Shown one piece after another: positions 16,462 through 25,529 of a stretch of DNA of 64,000 bases. The position numbers and the translations under genes are program-made. This DNA is from Nannocystis punicea (GTDB lineage: Bacteria > Myxococcota_A > Polyangia > Nannocystales > Nannocystaceae), in assembly GCF_026965555.1 (NCBI RefSeq), contig NZ_CP114040.1, forward strand, positions 13,164,664 to 13,228,663, written 5' to 3'. The notes under the pieces were generated by a model, which worked only from the letters and a program-made list of their open reading frames with translations, ran no database searches and had not been told where the DNA came from. Position 1 is the first letter of the stretch, and each line of letters opens with the position of its first letter.

Positions 16462-17766
16462 ATGCTCGCGTCTCGGCTCTTCCCCCTGGTCTTGCTCGCG
16501 CTCGTGGCCTGCGGCTCGCAGGGGTCGGCAGCGGCTCCGAAATCGGCCCCAGGGCCGGTCGAGGTCGCGGTGCTGACGCTCGCGCCGACCCCCGTGACTC
16601 TGACCCGCGAGCTGCCGGGGCGGGTTTCGGCGCTGCGGATCGCAGAGGTCCGCGCCCGGGTCAGCGGGGTCGTCGAGAAGCGGCTGTTCGTCGAGGGCAG
16701 CGACGTGAAGGAGGGCGAGCCGCTGTACCGCATCGAGGCGGCGCCGTACCAGGCGAGCCTCAGCTCGGCGCAGGCCAACCTGCGGCGGGCGCAGTCGGGT
16801 CTGGCCTCCGCGCAGGACATCGCCAAGCGCGACGAGGATTTGCTCAGCAACGCCGGGGCCGTCAGCCTCGAGACCGCCGAGCGCTCGACGGCGTCGCTGC
16901 GGTCGATCGAGGCCGACATCGCGGCCGGCAAGGCGGCCGTGCAGACGGCCAAGATCAACCTCGGCTACACCACCGTGACGGCGCCGGTGAGCGGGCGGAT
17001 CGGCCGCTCGGCGGTGACGGAGGGCGCATTCGTGCAGGCGTCGCCGGCGACGCTGATGGCGACCATCCAGCAGATCGACAAGGTCTTCGTCGACGTGACG
17101 CAGTCGACGGCCGAGCTGCAGCGGCTGCGCCGCGAGCTCGAGAGCGACAAGCTGCGTCCGGCCGGAGCGGCGACCACGGTCACTCTGTTGCTCGAGGACG
17201 GCAGCAAGTACTCCGAGACGGGCACGCTCGAGTTCACCGACGTCACCGTCGAGCCGGGGACCGGCTCGGTGCTGCTGCGCGCGGTGTTCCCCAACCCGCG
17301 AGGCGAGCTGCTGCCGGGCATGTTCGTGCGCGCCCGCATCGATCAGGGCGAGGACCCGGCGGCGATCCTGGTGCCGCAGCGCGCGGTGACCCGCGACACT
17401 CGCGGGCAGGCGTGGGCGATGGTGGTCGGCGCCGAGAACAAGGTCGAGCGGCGCAAGCTGGTCGCCGATCGCGTGGTCGGCAACAACTGGCGGGTGACCT
17501 CGGGGCTGTTCGCCGGCGAGCAGGTGATCGTCGACGGGTTGCAGAAGATCCGCCCGGGAGCGGTGGTCACCACGGTGGCCGCGCCGCCCGAGGAGCAGCC
17601 GGCCGCCGGCGCAGCGCCGCCCGAGGCGGTGGCGTCGGCGGGCGAGGCGGGCGACGCCCAGGGCGAGCCCGCGAGCGAGGGCAAGGCCGAGGCTCCGGCC
17701 GCGGCGAGCGAGGGCAAGGCTCCGGCCGCCGCAGCGGGCGAGGGCAAGGCCGAGGCGAAGCAGTAG
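16462..17766 (+). CDS. RND efflux periplasmic adaptor (membrane fusion protein)
   Basis: 434 residues. MLASRLFPLVLLALVAC is a lipoprotein signal (lipobox VAC at residue 17). The family core follows: RVSGVVEKRLFVEGSDVKEG (lipoyl half), a coiled-coil hairpin of about 80 residues, GYTTVTAPVSGRIGRS (second lipoyl half), a beta-barrel, and LVPQRAVTRDTRG near the end. The last 60 residues are an Ala/Gly/Glu/Lys-rich repeat (EGKAEAP, EGKAPAA) not present in AcrA. The RND transporter starts 9 bp after the stop. Confidence 0.92.
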   Translation: MLASRLFPLVLLALVACGSQGSAAAPKSAPGPVEVAVLTLAPTPVTLTRELPGRVSALRIAEVRARVSGVVEKRLFVEGSDVKEGEPLYRIEAAPYQASLSSAQANLRRAQSGLASAQDIAKRDEDLLSNAGAVSLETAERSTASLRSIEADIAAGKAAVQTAKINLGYTTVTAPVSGRIGRSAVTEGAFVQASPATLMATIQQIDKVFVDVTQSTAELQRLRRELESDKLRPAGAATTVTLLLEDGSKYSETGTLEFTDVTVEPGTGSVLLRAVFPNPRGELLPGMFVRARIDQGEDPAAILVPQRAVTRDTRGQAWAMVVGAENKVERRKLVADRVVGNNWRVTSGLFAGEQVIVDGLQKIRPGAVVTTVAAPPEEQPAAGAAPPEAVASAGEAGDAQGEPASEGKAEAPAAASEGKAPAAAAGEGKAEAKQ

Positions 17767-17775
17767 GAGTCGCGC

Positions 17776-20700
17776 GTGTCGAGGTTCTTCATCGATCGGC
17801 CGATCTTCGCCATTGTCCTGGCGATCATCGTGGTGCTCATCGGCGGGCTGGCGATCACGTCGCTGCCGATCGCCCAGTACCCCGCGATCGCGCCGCCGAC
17901 GATCTCGGTGAGCGCGAGCTATCCGGGCGGCTCGGCCAAGACGCTCGAGGACACGGTCACGCAGGTCATCGAGCAGCGGATGGTCGGCCTCGACGGGCTG
18001 CGCTTCGTCTCCTCGTCGAGCGACGGCACCGGCTCGGCGCAGCTGACGTTGACGTTCGAGCCCGGGACCAACCCCGACATCGCCCAGGTGCAGGTGCAGA
18101 ACAAGCTGCAGCTGGCGATGCCGCAGCTGCCGCAGGAGGTCCAGCGCCAGGGCGTGCGCGTGGTCAAGTCGGCCAGCAACTTCCTGCTGATCGCCGGCTT
18201 CGTGTCGATGGACGGCAGCATGACCCGCAACGACATCGCCGACTACGTGGTGTCGGCGCTGCAGGACCCGGTCAGCCGCGTCCCCGGGGTCGGCGACGTG
18301 CAGGCGTTCGGCTCGCAGTACGCGATGCGGGTGTGGCTGAACCCCGACCGGCTCATCTCGTACAAGATGACGCCGCTCGACGTGATCGCGGCGATCCAGG
18401 CCCAGAACGCGCAGGTCTCGGCCGGGCAGTTCGGCGGCCTGCCGCAGGTCAAGGGCCAGCAGCTCAACGCGACGATCACGGCGCAGACGCGCCTGCAGAC
18501 GGCGGAGGAGTTCGGGGCGATCTACCTGCGCGTCAACCCCGACGGCTCGCAGGTGCGGCTGCGCGACGTGGCCCGCATCGAGCTCGCGGGCGAGAGCTTC
18601 GACGTCGAGAGCTTCTACAACGGCAAGCCGACGGCGGCGATGGGCATCCGCCTGGCCGCGGGGGCCAACGCGCTCAACACCGCCGACGCGATCCGGGCCC
18701 GCCTGGTCGAGCTCGAGCAGTTCTTCCCGCCGGGGCTCAAGACGGTCTATCCGGTCGACACCACCCCGTTCGTGCGGATCTCCATCCGCGAGGTCGTCAA
18801 GACGCTGGCCGAGGCGATCGTGCTGGTGTTCGCGGTGATGTACCTGTTCCTGCAGAGCTTCCGCGCCACGCTGATCCCGACCCTGGCGGTGCCGGTGGTG
18901 CTGATGGGCACGTTCGGGGTGCTGGCGGCGTTCGGCTACAGCATCAACACCTTGACCATGTTCGGCATGGTGCTGGCGATCGGCCTGCTGGTCGACGACG
19001 CGATCGTGGTGGTCGAGAACGTCGAGCGCATCATGCACGACACCGGGCTGTCGCCGCGCGACGCGACGCGGCGGTCGATGGACCAGATCACGGGGGCGCT
19101 GATCGGCATCGCGCTGGTGCTGGCGACCGTGTTCATCCCGATGGCGTTCTTCGCCGGCTCGGTCGGGACGATCTACCGTCAGTTCTCGATCACGATCGTG
19201 GCCTCGATGGCGCTGTCGGTGGCGGTGGCGCTGATCCTGACGCCGGCCCTGTGCGCGACGCTGCTGAAGCCCGGGCAGGGCCTGGCCACGCGCGGGTTCT
19301 TCGGCCTGTTCAACCGCTCGTACGAGCGCGCGGCCGGGCTCTACCAGCGCGGCGTGGCGTGGCTGCTGCGCTGGCGGAAGACGGCGATGCTCGGGTTCCT
19401 CGCGCTCACTGCGGGGGTCGGGCTCCTGTTCATGCGCGTGCCGACCGGCTTCTTGCCGGAGGAGGACCAGGGCTCGCTCACGGTGCAGGTGCTGCTCCCG
19501 CCGGGTTCGACGATGGAGCGCACCCGGGTGATGATGGAGAAGATCACCGACTACTTCCTGACGCAGGAGGCCGAGGCGGTCGAGTCGGTGCTGTCGATCT
19601 CCGGGTTCGGCTTCAGCGGCCGCGGCCAGAACTCCGGGCTCGCGTTCGTCCGCCTGCGCGACTGGCACGACCGCGAGAAGCGGGAGCTGTCCGCCAGCGC
19701 GATCACCAAGCGGGCCTCGGGGGCGTTCAGCAAGTTCAAGGAGGCGACGGTGTTCGCGTTCGTGCCGCCGGCGATCAGCGAGCTCGGCAACGCGACGGGC
19801 TTCCAGCTGCAGCTGGAGGACCGCGCGGGGCTCGGGCACGAGGCGCTGATCGCGGCGCGCGACCAGCTGCTCGAGCTGGCGATGAAGGAGCCGTCGCTGA
19901 CGAAGGTGCGCCAGGGCGGGCTCGACGACACGCCGCAGTTCAAGATCGACGTCGACCGCGAGAAGGCGGCGGCGCTCGGCGTCGGCCTGTCCGACATCAA
20001 CGCGACGCTGGCGGCGACCTGGGGCGGGGTCTACGTCAACGACTTCCTCGACCTCGGGCGCACCAAGCGGGTGTACCTGCAAGGCGACGCGCCGTACCGC
20101 ATGCAGCCCGACGACATCAGCCGCTGGTACGTGCGCAACAAGAACGGCGAGATGGTGCCCTTCTCGGCGTTCGCCAGCGGCAGCTGGACGTTCGGCTCGC
20201 CCAAGCTCGACCGCTTCGGCGGCTACCCGACGATCCTCATCCAGGGCGAGGCGGCCCCGGGCTTCAGCTCGGGCGACGCGATGGCGACGCTCGAGCGGCT
20301 GATGACGCAGATGCCCGCCGGCATCGGCCACGAGTGGTCGGGCCTGTCGTACGAGGAGCGGATGTCGGGCGCGGGCGCGATGATGCTGTACGCGCTGTCG
20401 CTCCTGGTGGTGTTCCTGTGCCTCGCGGCGCTGTACGAGAGCTGGTCGATCCCGATCGCGGTGCTCCTCGGCGTCCCGCTCGGGGTCGCCGGCGCGGTGT
20501 CGTCGACCCTGCTGTTCGGCCTCGCCAACGACGTCTACTTCCAGGTCGGCCTGCTCACGACGATCGGCCTGTCCGCCAAGAACGCGATCCTCATCGTCGA
20601 ATTCGCCAAGGAGCTGCGCGAGCAGGGCAAGAGCGGGGTCGAGGCCGCGCTCGAGGCGGCCCGCGAGCGCCTGCGACCGATCTTGATGACGTCGCTGGCG

Positions 20701-20913
20701 TTCGGCCTCGGCGTGCTGCCGCTCGCGCTGTCCTCCGGCGCCGGCGCGGGCGCCCAGAACGCCATCGGCGTGGCCGTGCTCGGCGGCGTCACGACCGGCA
20801 CGTTCCTCGGCATCGCGCTGGTGCCCGTGTTCTACGTGGTGATCGCGCGCCGCGACCCGCCGCCCCGCACCGTCGCCCAGGTGCCGGCGCCGGTGCGAGA
20901 GCCTGCCCACTAG
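17776..20913 (+). CDS. RND multidrug efflux transporter, HAE1/AcrB family
   Basis: 1045-residue inner-membrane proton/drug antiporter. It starts SRFFIDRPIFAIVLAIIVVL, has the proton-relay pair in GLLVDDAIVVVENVERIM and the porter-domain PTGFLPEEDQG, and ends with the second repeat AILIVEFAKELREQG. Length and motif order match AcrB/MexB. The GTG start lies 9 bp after the adaptor stop, so the pair is one operon. No TolC-like outer-membrane gene follows, so a channel encoded elsewhere must be used. Substrate range unknown. Confidence 0.95.
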   Translation: MSRFFIDRPIFAIVLAIIVVLIGGLAITSLPIAQYPAIAPPTISVSASYPGGSAKTLEDTVTQVIEQRMVGLDGLRFVSSSSDGTGSAQLTLTFEPGTNPDIAQVQVQNKLQLAMPQLPQEVQRQGVRVVKSASNFLLIAGFVSMDGSMTRNDIADYVVSALQDPVSRVPGVGDVQAFGSQYAMRVWLNPDRLISYKMTPLDVIAAIQAQNAQVSAGQFGGLPQVKGQQLNATITAQTRLQTAEEFGAIYLRVNPDGSQVRLRDVARIELAGESFDVESFYNGKPTAAMGIRLAAGANALNTADAIRARLVELEQFFPPGLKTVYPVDTTPFVRISIREVVKTLAEAIVLVFAVMYLFLQSFRATLIPTLAVPVVLMGTFGVLAAFGYSINTLTMFGMVLAIGLLVDDAIVVVENVERIMHDTGLSPRDATRRSMDQITGALIGIALVLATVFIPMAFFAGSVGTIYRQFSITIVASMALSVAVALILTPALCATLLKPGQGLATRGFFGLFNRSYERAAGLYQRGVAWLLRWRKTAMLGFLALTAGVGLLFMRVPTGFLPEEDQGSLTVQVLLPPGSTMERTRVMMEKITDYFLTQEAEAVESVLSISGFGFSGRGQNSGLAFVRLRDWHDREKRELSASAITKRASGAFSKFKEATVFAFVPPAISELGNATGFQLQLEDRAGLGHEALIAARDQLLELAMKEPSLTKVRQGGLDDTPQFKIDVDREKAAALGVGLSDINATLAATWGGVYVNDFLDLGRTKRVYLQGDAPYRMQPDDISRWYVRNKNGEMVPFSAFASGSWTFGSPKLDRFGGYPTILIQGEAAPGFSSGDAMATLERLMTQMPAGIGHEWSGLSYEERMSGAGAMMLYALSLLVVFLCLAALYESWSIPIAVLLGVPLGVAGAVSSTLLFGLANDVYFQVGLLTTIGLSAKNAILIVEFAKELREQGKSGVEAALEAARERLRPILMTSLAFGLGVLPLALSSGAGAGAQNAIGVAVLGGVTTGTFLGIALVPVFYVVIARRDPPPRTVAQVPAPVREPAH

Positions 20914-20926
20914 GACATGGGCTTCT

Positions 20927-20950
20927 GGACATGTTCTTCAGAACATGTCC
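20927..20950. repeat. 24-bp perfect palindrome between convergent genes
   Basis: Ten-base arms GGACATGTTC / GAACATGTCC around TTCA. It lies between the stops of the RND transporter (20913) and the convergent gene ending at 20979. The arms show matched changes relative to the usual motif (TTC with GAA). No T-run follows on either strand. Confidence 0.85.
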
Positions 20951-20978
20951 TTGAAGAACACGAGGCGAGGTCGGCGAT

Positions 20979-21830
20979 TCACTCCGCGGGCGGAGCGGAG
21001 CCCGCGGCCTTCCCGGCGAGGTACCGCCGCGCGGCCTCGAGGCCGGAGAACAGGTGCGAGGGGTCGACGGCGGCGGCGAGGAGCCTTTGCTGGACTCCAT
21101 CCGGGGCGAACCATGCGACGGGACGAGGCGAGCGGTCGAGGCTGCGGAGGACGGGGAAGAGGGCGCCGGCCATCCCCTCGAAGTTGCGCAGGTCGACGAG
21201 CACCGGCGCGCCCGGCGGGGCGGCGGCGAAGAAGTCGCGGAGGGCGGGCTCGTCGTCGCTGGTGAGGTGGCCGAAGATCCGCAGGTGGCGCGGGACGCCG
21301 CCCAGGTCGGCGAGCGGCGGCCCGAGCGCGAGGTAGCCGTGGAGCTGCTCGAGGCGGAGCTGCGTCGCCTCCTGCTTCAGGAGCTCGCGGGCGAGGGCGT
21401 GGAGCGCCGCGAACCAGGTGTGCGACGGGTCGCCTGGGCGCGGGCTCCTCGCCTCGAAGCTCGAGGTGGTGCCGTCGACGGCGGTGATCGCCCCGAGCAG
21501 GGCGATGCCGTCGATGCACACTCTGGCGTCGGCGTCGGCGAGGGCGAGCGGGTCGAGGAGGCGTCGCAGCGCTTCGATGCGGGCCTCGTCGACGACTGCG
21601 CGGTCCTCCCAGTGGGCGGGCAGCTCGGACGGCGCATGCAGGCCGGTGGCGAACGAGGCGAGGCGGACTTCGCCGGCATGTCCCGAAGGACAGTCGATCG
21701 TGACGAGCGTGTGGGGGTGAAACGAGGGGGCGTAGAGGCCGAGGTAGCGCGTGACCCCGGGCGGGGGCGGGGCCGGGGCCAGGAGCGCGAGGGCGCGGGC
21801 GAGGTGGGTGCTGACGATGGACGCGGGCAT
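20979..21830 (-). CDS. Hypothetical protein with possible STAS-like end, 283 residues
   Basis: No signal peptide. The last third (APVLVDLRNFEGMAGALFPVLRSL) resembles the strand-helix pattern of STAS-type or similar alpha/beta regulatory domains, but the match is by eye only. The first two thirds are Leu/Ala-rich with no recognised family. Codons at 21678-21693 encode CPSGH through one of the window's palindromes. Start ATG is at 21830. It is convergent with the efflux operon and 67 bp upstream of the stop of the next lipoprotein gene. Confidence 0.75.
   Translation of the reverse strand: MPASIVSTHLARALALLAPAPPPPGVTRYLGLYAPSFHPHTLVTIDCPSGHAGEVRLASFATGLHAPSELPAHWEDRAVVDEARIEALRRLLDPLALADADARVCIDGIALLGAITAVDGTTSSFEARSPRPGDPSHTWFAALHALARELLKQEATQLRLEQLHGYLALGPPLADLGGVPRHLRIFGHLTSDDEPALRDFFAAAPPGAPVLVDLRNFEGMAGALFPVLRSLDRSPRPVAWFAPDGVQQRLLAAAVDPSHLFSGLEAARRYLAGKAAGSAPPAE
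21678..21693. repeat. Family palindrome inside a coding sequence
   Basis: ATGTCCCGAAGGACAG, in frame within the 283-residue gene. Confidence 0.7.
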
Positions 21831-21868
21831 GGTGGTCGTTCGTCCGGGCGGCGCCGCAGCGCTGGCGA

Positions 21869-21884
21869 CTGTCCCTGGGGACAG
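21869..21884. repeat. Family palindrome between genes
   Basis: CTGTCCCTGGGGACAG in the 67-bp gap upstream of the 283-residue gene and just past the stop of the Cys-rich lipoprotein gene. Confidence 0.8.
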
Positions 21885-21897
21885 GTCGCCGCCGGGG

Positions 21898-22647
21898 CTA
21901 GGGGCCGCCGCCGCAGGCGCCTGTGACCTCGTCCCGCTGCGCCTCGCAGCCGGCTTGCATCTCGAACTCGACGCACGGCAGATCGACGAGGCAGGCGAAC
22001 CACTCCTCGAGCGCCTCGCCGCACGCGGGGCTGCTGTAGTAGACCTGGGAGTTGAGGTAGACCTGGCACGAGCCGGCCGCGTAGTCGGGCACCGGCTCGT
22101 CGTAGCACTCGGCTTCCTTGGCGCCGAAGGCAGTGCAGGCGGCGCCGGCCTCGGGGAAGCAGCCGTTCGAGGCCTCGACCTCGGCCTCGCACGCGGTCTC
22201 GTCGGTGCAATCGCTGGCCTGTAGACACTCGTAGACGGCGTCGTGCGCGGCGAGGCAGACCGGACCGTAGATGGCCTCGACCTGGGCGCGGATCATCGCG
22301 CAGTAGGCGAGATACATGTCCTTCATCGCCTCGGCCTCGGGCTCGCACTTGATCAGGTAGGCGACGTACGCCTCGCAGGCCTCCCCGCCGCCGCCGGTCT
22401 CGGTCGTGGTGCCGGGCTCGGTCGTGCCGCCGGTGGTCGGCTCGCTCGCGCCGCCGGTGGTCGGCTCGGTGGCCGTGTCGCCGGTCGTCGCGGTCGTCGT
22501 GGTCTGCGTGCCGTCGGTGGTGCCGTTCGTCGAGTCGGTGGTCCCGCCGCTGTCGTCGGTGGTGTCGTCACCGTCGGGATTGCAGGCGATCGGTAAGGAG
22601 CCGAGCGAGAACAGGAAGGCGAGGCTGCGATAGGCCGAAGACTCCAT
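21898..22647 (-). CDS. Cys-rich lipoprotein with Thr-rich linker, 249 residues
   Basis: Signal peptide MESSAYRSLAFLFSLGSLPIAC with lipobox PIAC near residue 22. A 60-residue Thr/Gly/Ser linker with repeated EPTTGG follows, then a compact domain with at least 14 cysteines (CEAYVAYLIKC, YCAMI, CLAAHDAVYEC, CTDETACEAE and so on), which must be disulfide-stabilised outside the cell. Function unknown. A decayed partial copy lies at 22986-23116. Confidence 0.85.
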   Translation of the reverse strand: MESSAYRSLAFLFSLGSLPIACNPDGDDTTDDSGGTTDSTNGTTDGTQTTTTATTGDTATEPTTGGASEPTTGGTTEPGTTTETGGGGEACEAYVAYLIKCEPEAEAMKDMYLAYCAMIRAQVEAIYGPVCLAAHDAVYECLQASDCTDETACEAEVEASNGCFPEAGAACTAFGAKEAECYDEPVPDYAAGSCQVYLNSQVYYSSPACGEALEEWFACLVDLPCVEFEMQAGCEAQRDEVTGACGGGP

Positions 22648-22955
22648 ATCCTCGCAATGTATCGCGTCCGCGGCCCGGATGCGCGCTTGGAGGGCGGGCG
22701 GGACCGCTCAGGAGAGGTTGAATCCGCGTCGCGGGCCCCAGACCTCATGGCCCCCGCCAGGAAGTGGCGGAGATGCCGTGTCTCATGGAGGTATGTCGCC
22801 TGGAGGGCCGCGGAGCCGGGTGCGGCGGAGTGCGCGGGCTCCTCGCGACCCGCGAGGTGCGTCGGCGACGGCGAGCGCGAGGGGAGTCGAGGGATGGCGG
22901 TTGTTCGCTCGGCGACGGCTCGCGGAGCGCGCGGAGAGCGAGGCGCTCTTGAAGC

Positions 22956-23427
22956 CTGTCCTCGGGGACATGTGGTTCGTTGCGGCTACAGGCCGGTGCC
23001 GCAGGTCTCGGTCACCTTGGTCTGCTGAGCGTCGCAGCCGGCGTGCATCTCGAAGTCCATGCACGGCAGCTCGGTGAGGCACGCGTAGTACTCCTGCGAC
23101 AGGCCGAGGGTTCCATAGCCTCGCAATGTAGCGCGTCTCCGTCCTGGCGCCGGTCCGGCGGGCAGGCCGCCCAGGCAAGATTTGCGTCGCAGGCTCGAGA
23201 CTCCGTTCCATCTCCGCGAGGTCGTGGTGCCGAGCGCCTGTCTCATGAGACATGCCTTGATTACGCGGCCCCATCGGGGTGTCGGCGACGCCACAGGCGT
23301 TCTGCGGTCGGGAGGAGAGTCTGTCCGATGAGACATGTGGAGCGATAATCGGCGGCGCGGCAGTCATGGTCCTCTCGAACGACGCGGCGTGCCGCGGCCG
23401 GGCAGGTAAGACTGTCCGATGGGACAG
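22956..23427. repeat. Four family palindromes flanking the decayed gene copy
   Basis: CCTGTCCTCGGGGACATG (about 22955-22972), TGTCTCATGAGACA (23239-23252, both arms changed together), CTGTCCGATGAGACATG (23321-23337) and CTGTCCGATGGGACAG (23412-23427). Apart from the gene remnant, 22648-23439 contains no supported gene. Confidence 0.8.
22986..23116 (-). pseudogene. Internally deleted copy of the Cys-rich lipoprotein gene
   Basis: The left part encodes ACLTELPCMDFEMHAGCDAQ, matching ACLVDLPCVEFEMQAGCEAQ at the end of the gene at 21898-22647. The start region also matches: ATGGA, then TCGGCCT, then TCGCAG, and the bases upstream (TCGCAATGTA, GCGCGTC) are shared. The first 23 bases of the gene are joined directly to about codon 210, so some 600 bp are missing and the ATG is out of frame with the Cys-rich end. 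It is a dead duplicate. Confidence 0.75.
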
Positions 23428-23439
23428 GTCGGCGGCGCA

Positions 23440-23925
23440 TCAGCGCGGCGAGGGCCGCCCGCGCAGCTCGGCGAGGATGTCGGTGGTCTCGGCGCTGCGC
23501 TTGAGGCCCTCCAGGCGCAGGCGCATGTCGCGGGTCAGGACGCGAGCGACGATCGGCTCGACCACCGGGGCGGCGAGTCGCGGGCGAGTGGCGAAGTTGT
23601 AGCGGAAGACCACGCGGGTGCGGTCCTCGGCCAGCCGTTTAAAGAGCCATGCGCCGGAGAACTGTCGGAAGAGCCATGGCCCCCGGGTCATCTTCATCGC
23701 GACCTGGTCGGGCGGGTTGACGGTGATGTACTCGACCTCCATCGTCAGGCCGTTGTGCGCGCGGACCCACACGCGCACGCCGACGGCCGCCTCGGTGGCG
23801 CCGCCCAGGAACTTCATACTGTTTAAAAATGGGTCCCAGCGCAGGCGGAGGTCGTAGTCCTGGGCCAGCTCGAACAGCTCGGCGTGCGGGGCGTCGATCT
23901 CGAGGTCGGCGGCGATCGTCGGCAT
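23440..23925 (-). CDS. SRPBCC / polyketide cyclase-like protein
   Basis: 161 residues with the START-like (SRPBCC) pattern: an opening strand ADLEIDAPHAELFELAQDYDLRLRWDPFL, a central beta sheet and a long C-terminal helix (RLRLEGLKRSAETTDILAELRG). Such proteins bind hydrophobic ligands or catalyse cyclisation/dehydration; nothing here fixes the ligand. Start ATG is at 23925. It is 126 bp from the EamA exporter stop and could share its transcript. Confidence 0.8.
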   Translation of the reverse strand: MPTIAADLEIDAPHAELFELAQDYDLRLRWDPFLNSMKFLGGATEAAVGVRVWVRAHNGLTMEVEYITVNPPDQVAMKMTRGPWLFRQFSGAWLFKRLAEDRTRVVFRYNFATRPRLAAPVVEPIVARVLTRDMRLRLEGLKRSAETTDILAELRGRPSPR

Positions 23926-24051
23926 GGCTGGGCGGCAGCCTACCGCGGAGCGCGGCGCGAGCGGGCGCGGCGCGACGAGGTGCCGCGGGATCGTGTTCCG
24001 TGGCGGGCGTGTGGGCGCCCGCGGGTCGGCGAAGATCAGGCGCGGCGAGGA

Positions 24052-24945
24052 TCAGGCGCGGCGTCGCAGGCGGGCGACGCGGCGCTCCTCGAGCTGGAAC
24101 AGGCCGACGCCGACGAGGACGATCGCCCCGCCGGTGAGGGTGAGGGCGCCCAGCTGTTCGCTGCGATAGATGCCGCCGAGGACGACGGCGATCGGCGGGG
24201 TGATGAGGGCGACGAGGGCCATGAGGGTGGCGCTCAGCCGCTTGAGGAGGCCGTAGTAGATCATGAAGGTGACGATCGAGCCCATCAGCGCGAGGTAGGC
24301 GATCGAGAGCATGACTGTGGGCGTCCACGGGAACGGACGCGACCACTCGCCCGCGGCCCCGGCGACCAGGAGCAGGACGAGGCTGCCGATCAACATGCCG
24401 GCGCCGCTGAGGAAGACGGTGGGCACGTCCTTGCCGTCGCGCTTGATCATGACCTGCGGGTAGCCCTGCACGAGCACGGAGGCGGTGACGATGGCGACGC
24501 CGAGCGCGGTGTCGGAGCCGAGCTCGCGCAGGCTGCCGTACGACAGCAAGGCGAGGCCGGAGAAGCCGAAGACGATGGCGAGCAGCTTGGCGAGGGTGAG
24601 GCGCTCCTTCAAGATGAAGTGCGCGAGGACGGCGACCCAGAAGGGGAAGAAGCCGAAGGTCAGGGAGCCCAGGCCGGAGGGGATCCACAGGGCCGCGACG
24701 TAGGTGCAGCCGTAGCCGAAGCCGAAGCTGAGCAGGCCGACGAGGAGCGCGAGCCGCCAGGCGGTGCGGTCGCGGAAGGAGGCCGGGGCCATGACGAGCG
24801 CGGCCGGGAGCAACAGCGCGGCCGCGATGGCGAACCGCAGCGAGGCGCCCAGCAGCGGCGGCATGCCGGCGTCGACGCCGAGCTTGATCGCCAGCCAGGT
24901 CGAACCCCAGATGAGGCACAGCAAGATGTAGCCGACGGCCGCCAC
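24052..24945 (-). CDS. EamA/DMT-superfamily metabolite exporter
   Basis: 297 residues with about ten hydrophobic segments in two five-helix halves; the opening GYILLCLIWGSTWLAIKLG and later FGFFPFWVAVLAHFILKERL are typical of EamA (RhaT/YdcZ) transporters. The open frame continues upstream to 25140, but I prefer GTG 24945. It gives family length, and a TTCGAC-16-TATACT promoter ends 10 bp before it. The longer version would add a basic stretch encoded by a palindrome region. The exported substrate is unknown. Confidence 0.85.
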   Translation of the reverse strand: MAAVGYILLCLIWGSTWLAIKLGVDAGMPPLLGASLRFAIAAALLLPAALVMAPASFRDRTAWRLALLVGLLSFGFGYGCTYVAALWIPSGLGSLTFGFFPFWVAVLAHFILKERLTLAKLLAIVFGFSGLALLSYGSLRELGSDTALGVAIVTASVLVQGYPQVMIKRDGKDVPTVFLSGAGMLIGSLVLLLVAGAAGEWSRPFPWTPTVMLSIAYLALMGSIVTFMIYYGLLKRLSATLMALVALITPPIAVVLGGIYRSEQLGALTLTGGAIVLVGVGLFQLEERRVARLRRRA

Positions 24946-24955
24946 TGCGCCGCGC

Positions 24956-24983
24956 AGTATACCGAGGTGGCCGTGTCGTCGAA
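24956..24983 (-). promoter_or_regulatory. Promoter of the EamA gene
   Basis: On the minus strand TTCGAC (24978-24983), a 16-bp spacer and TATACT (24956-24961). The start codon follows 10 bases later, implying a leaderless or nearly leaderless mRNA. Confidence 0.5.
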
Positions 24984-25048
24984 CCGCCGCGACAGGCGCC
25001 GGGTCGGCGCGAGCGCACGCGCCCGCGAGGCGTGAGGCGAGAATGAAG

Positions 25049-25140
25049 TGTCCTTCAGGACATGTCCCGTGAGCGGTGCGCTCGGGTGCGTCACGGCGCG
25101 GGAGGCCGCGACGCGACGGGCGAGTGTCCGCGACGGACAC
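25049..25140. repeat. Two palindromes at the edge of a repeat region
   Basis: TGTCCTTCAGGACA at 25049-25062 and GTGTCCGCGACGGACAC at 25124-25140; the second has an odd-length centre. They lie in a 580-bp interval upstream of the EamA gene that carries no supported gene. Confidence 0.75.
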
Positions 25141-25221
25141 CGGCCGCGCGGTGACTTCGAGGCGCGACAGGTCGCATCACCCGGTGTGAGAGGCGACCGC
25201 GCGGAACGACCTCGAGGAGTG

Positions 25222-25475
25222 ATGGACCGAGGTCGCTCGGGCGGTGGGAGAGGCGCGGCCGGGGCGACCTAGCGAGGGATGGACCGAGGTGGCTGCGGCG
25301 GTGAGAGAGGCGCGGCCGGGGCGACCTAGCGAGGGATGGACCGAGGTCGCTCGGGCGGTGAGAGAGGCGCGGCCGGGGCGACCTCGAGGAGGGATGGACC
25401 GAGGTGGCTCGGGCAGTGGGAGAGGCGCGGCCGGGGCGACCTCGAGGCGTGATGGATCGAGGTCGCCGGCGCGGA
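25222..25475. repeat. 57-58 bp tandem repeat, about 4.4 copies
   Basis: Copies start at 25222, 25279, 25336, 25394 and 25452 (last partial), each opening ATGGACCGAGGTSGCT and containing GAGAGGCGCGGCCGGGGCGACCT. Copies 1-2 are 57 bp and copies 3-4 are 58 bp, so no reading frame survives across the array. Copies differ mainly at the GTCGCT/GTGGCT position and the end of the unit. The array lies just after the stop of the WGR protein gene. Confidence 0.9.
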
Positions 25476-25529
25476 GAGATGCGGGGGTGTCGAGGTCCGG
25501 CGCGCGAGGGGGTCGCGGCGTTTCGCGGC

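Noticed and set aside
20927..20950. 24-bp palindrome as an intrinsic terminator of the efflux operon
   Set aside because: The hairpin is good, but no T-run follows on either strand, and the same motif occurs inside genes. It is kept as a repeat, not a terminator.
16363..20954. Open frames of about 1500 codons on both strands over the efflux operon
   Set aside because: The AcrA/AcrB motifs are unambiguous in the annotated frames. The others are bias artefacts.
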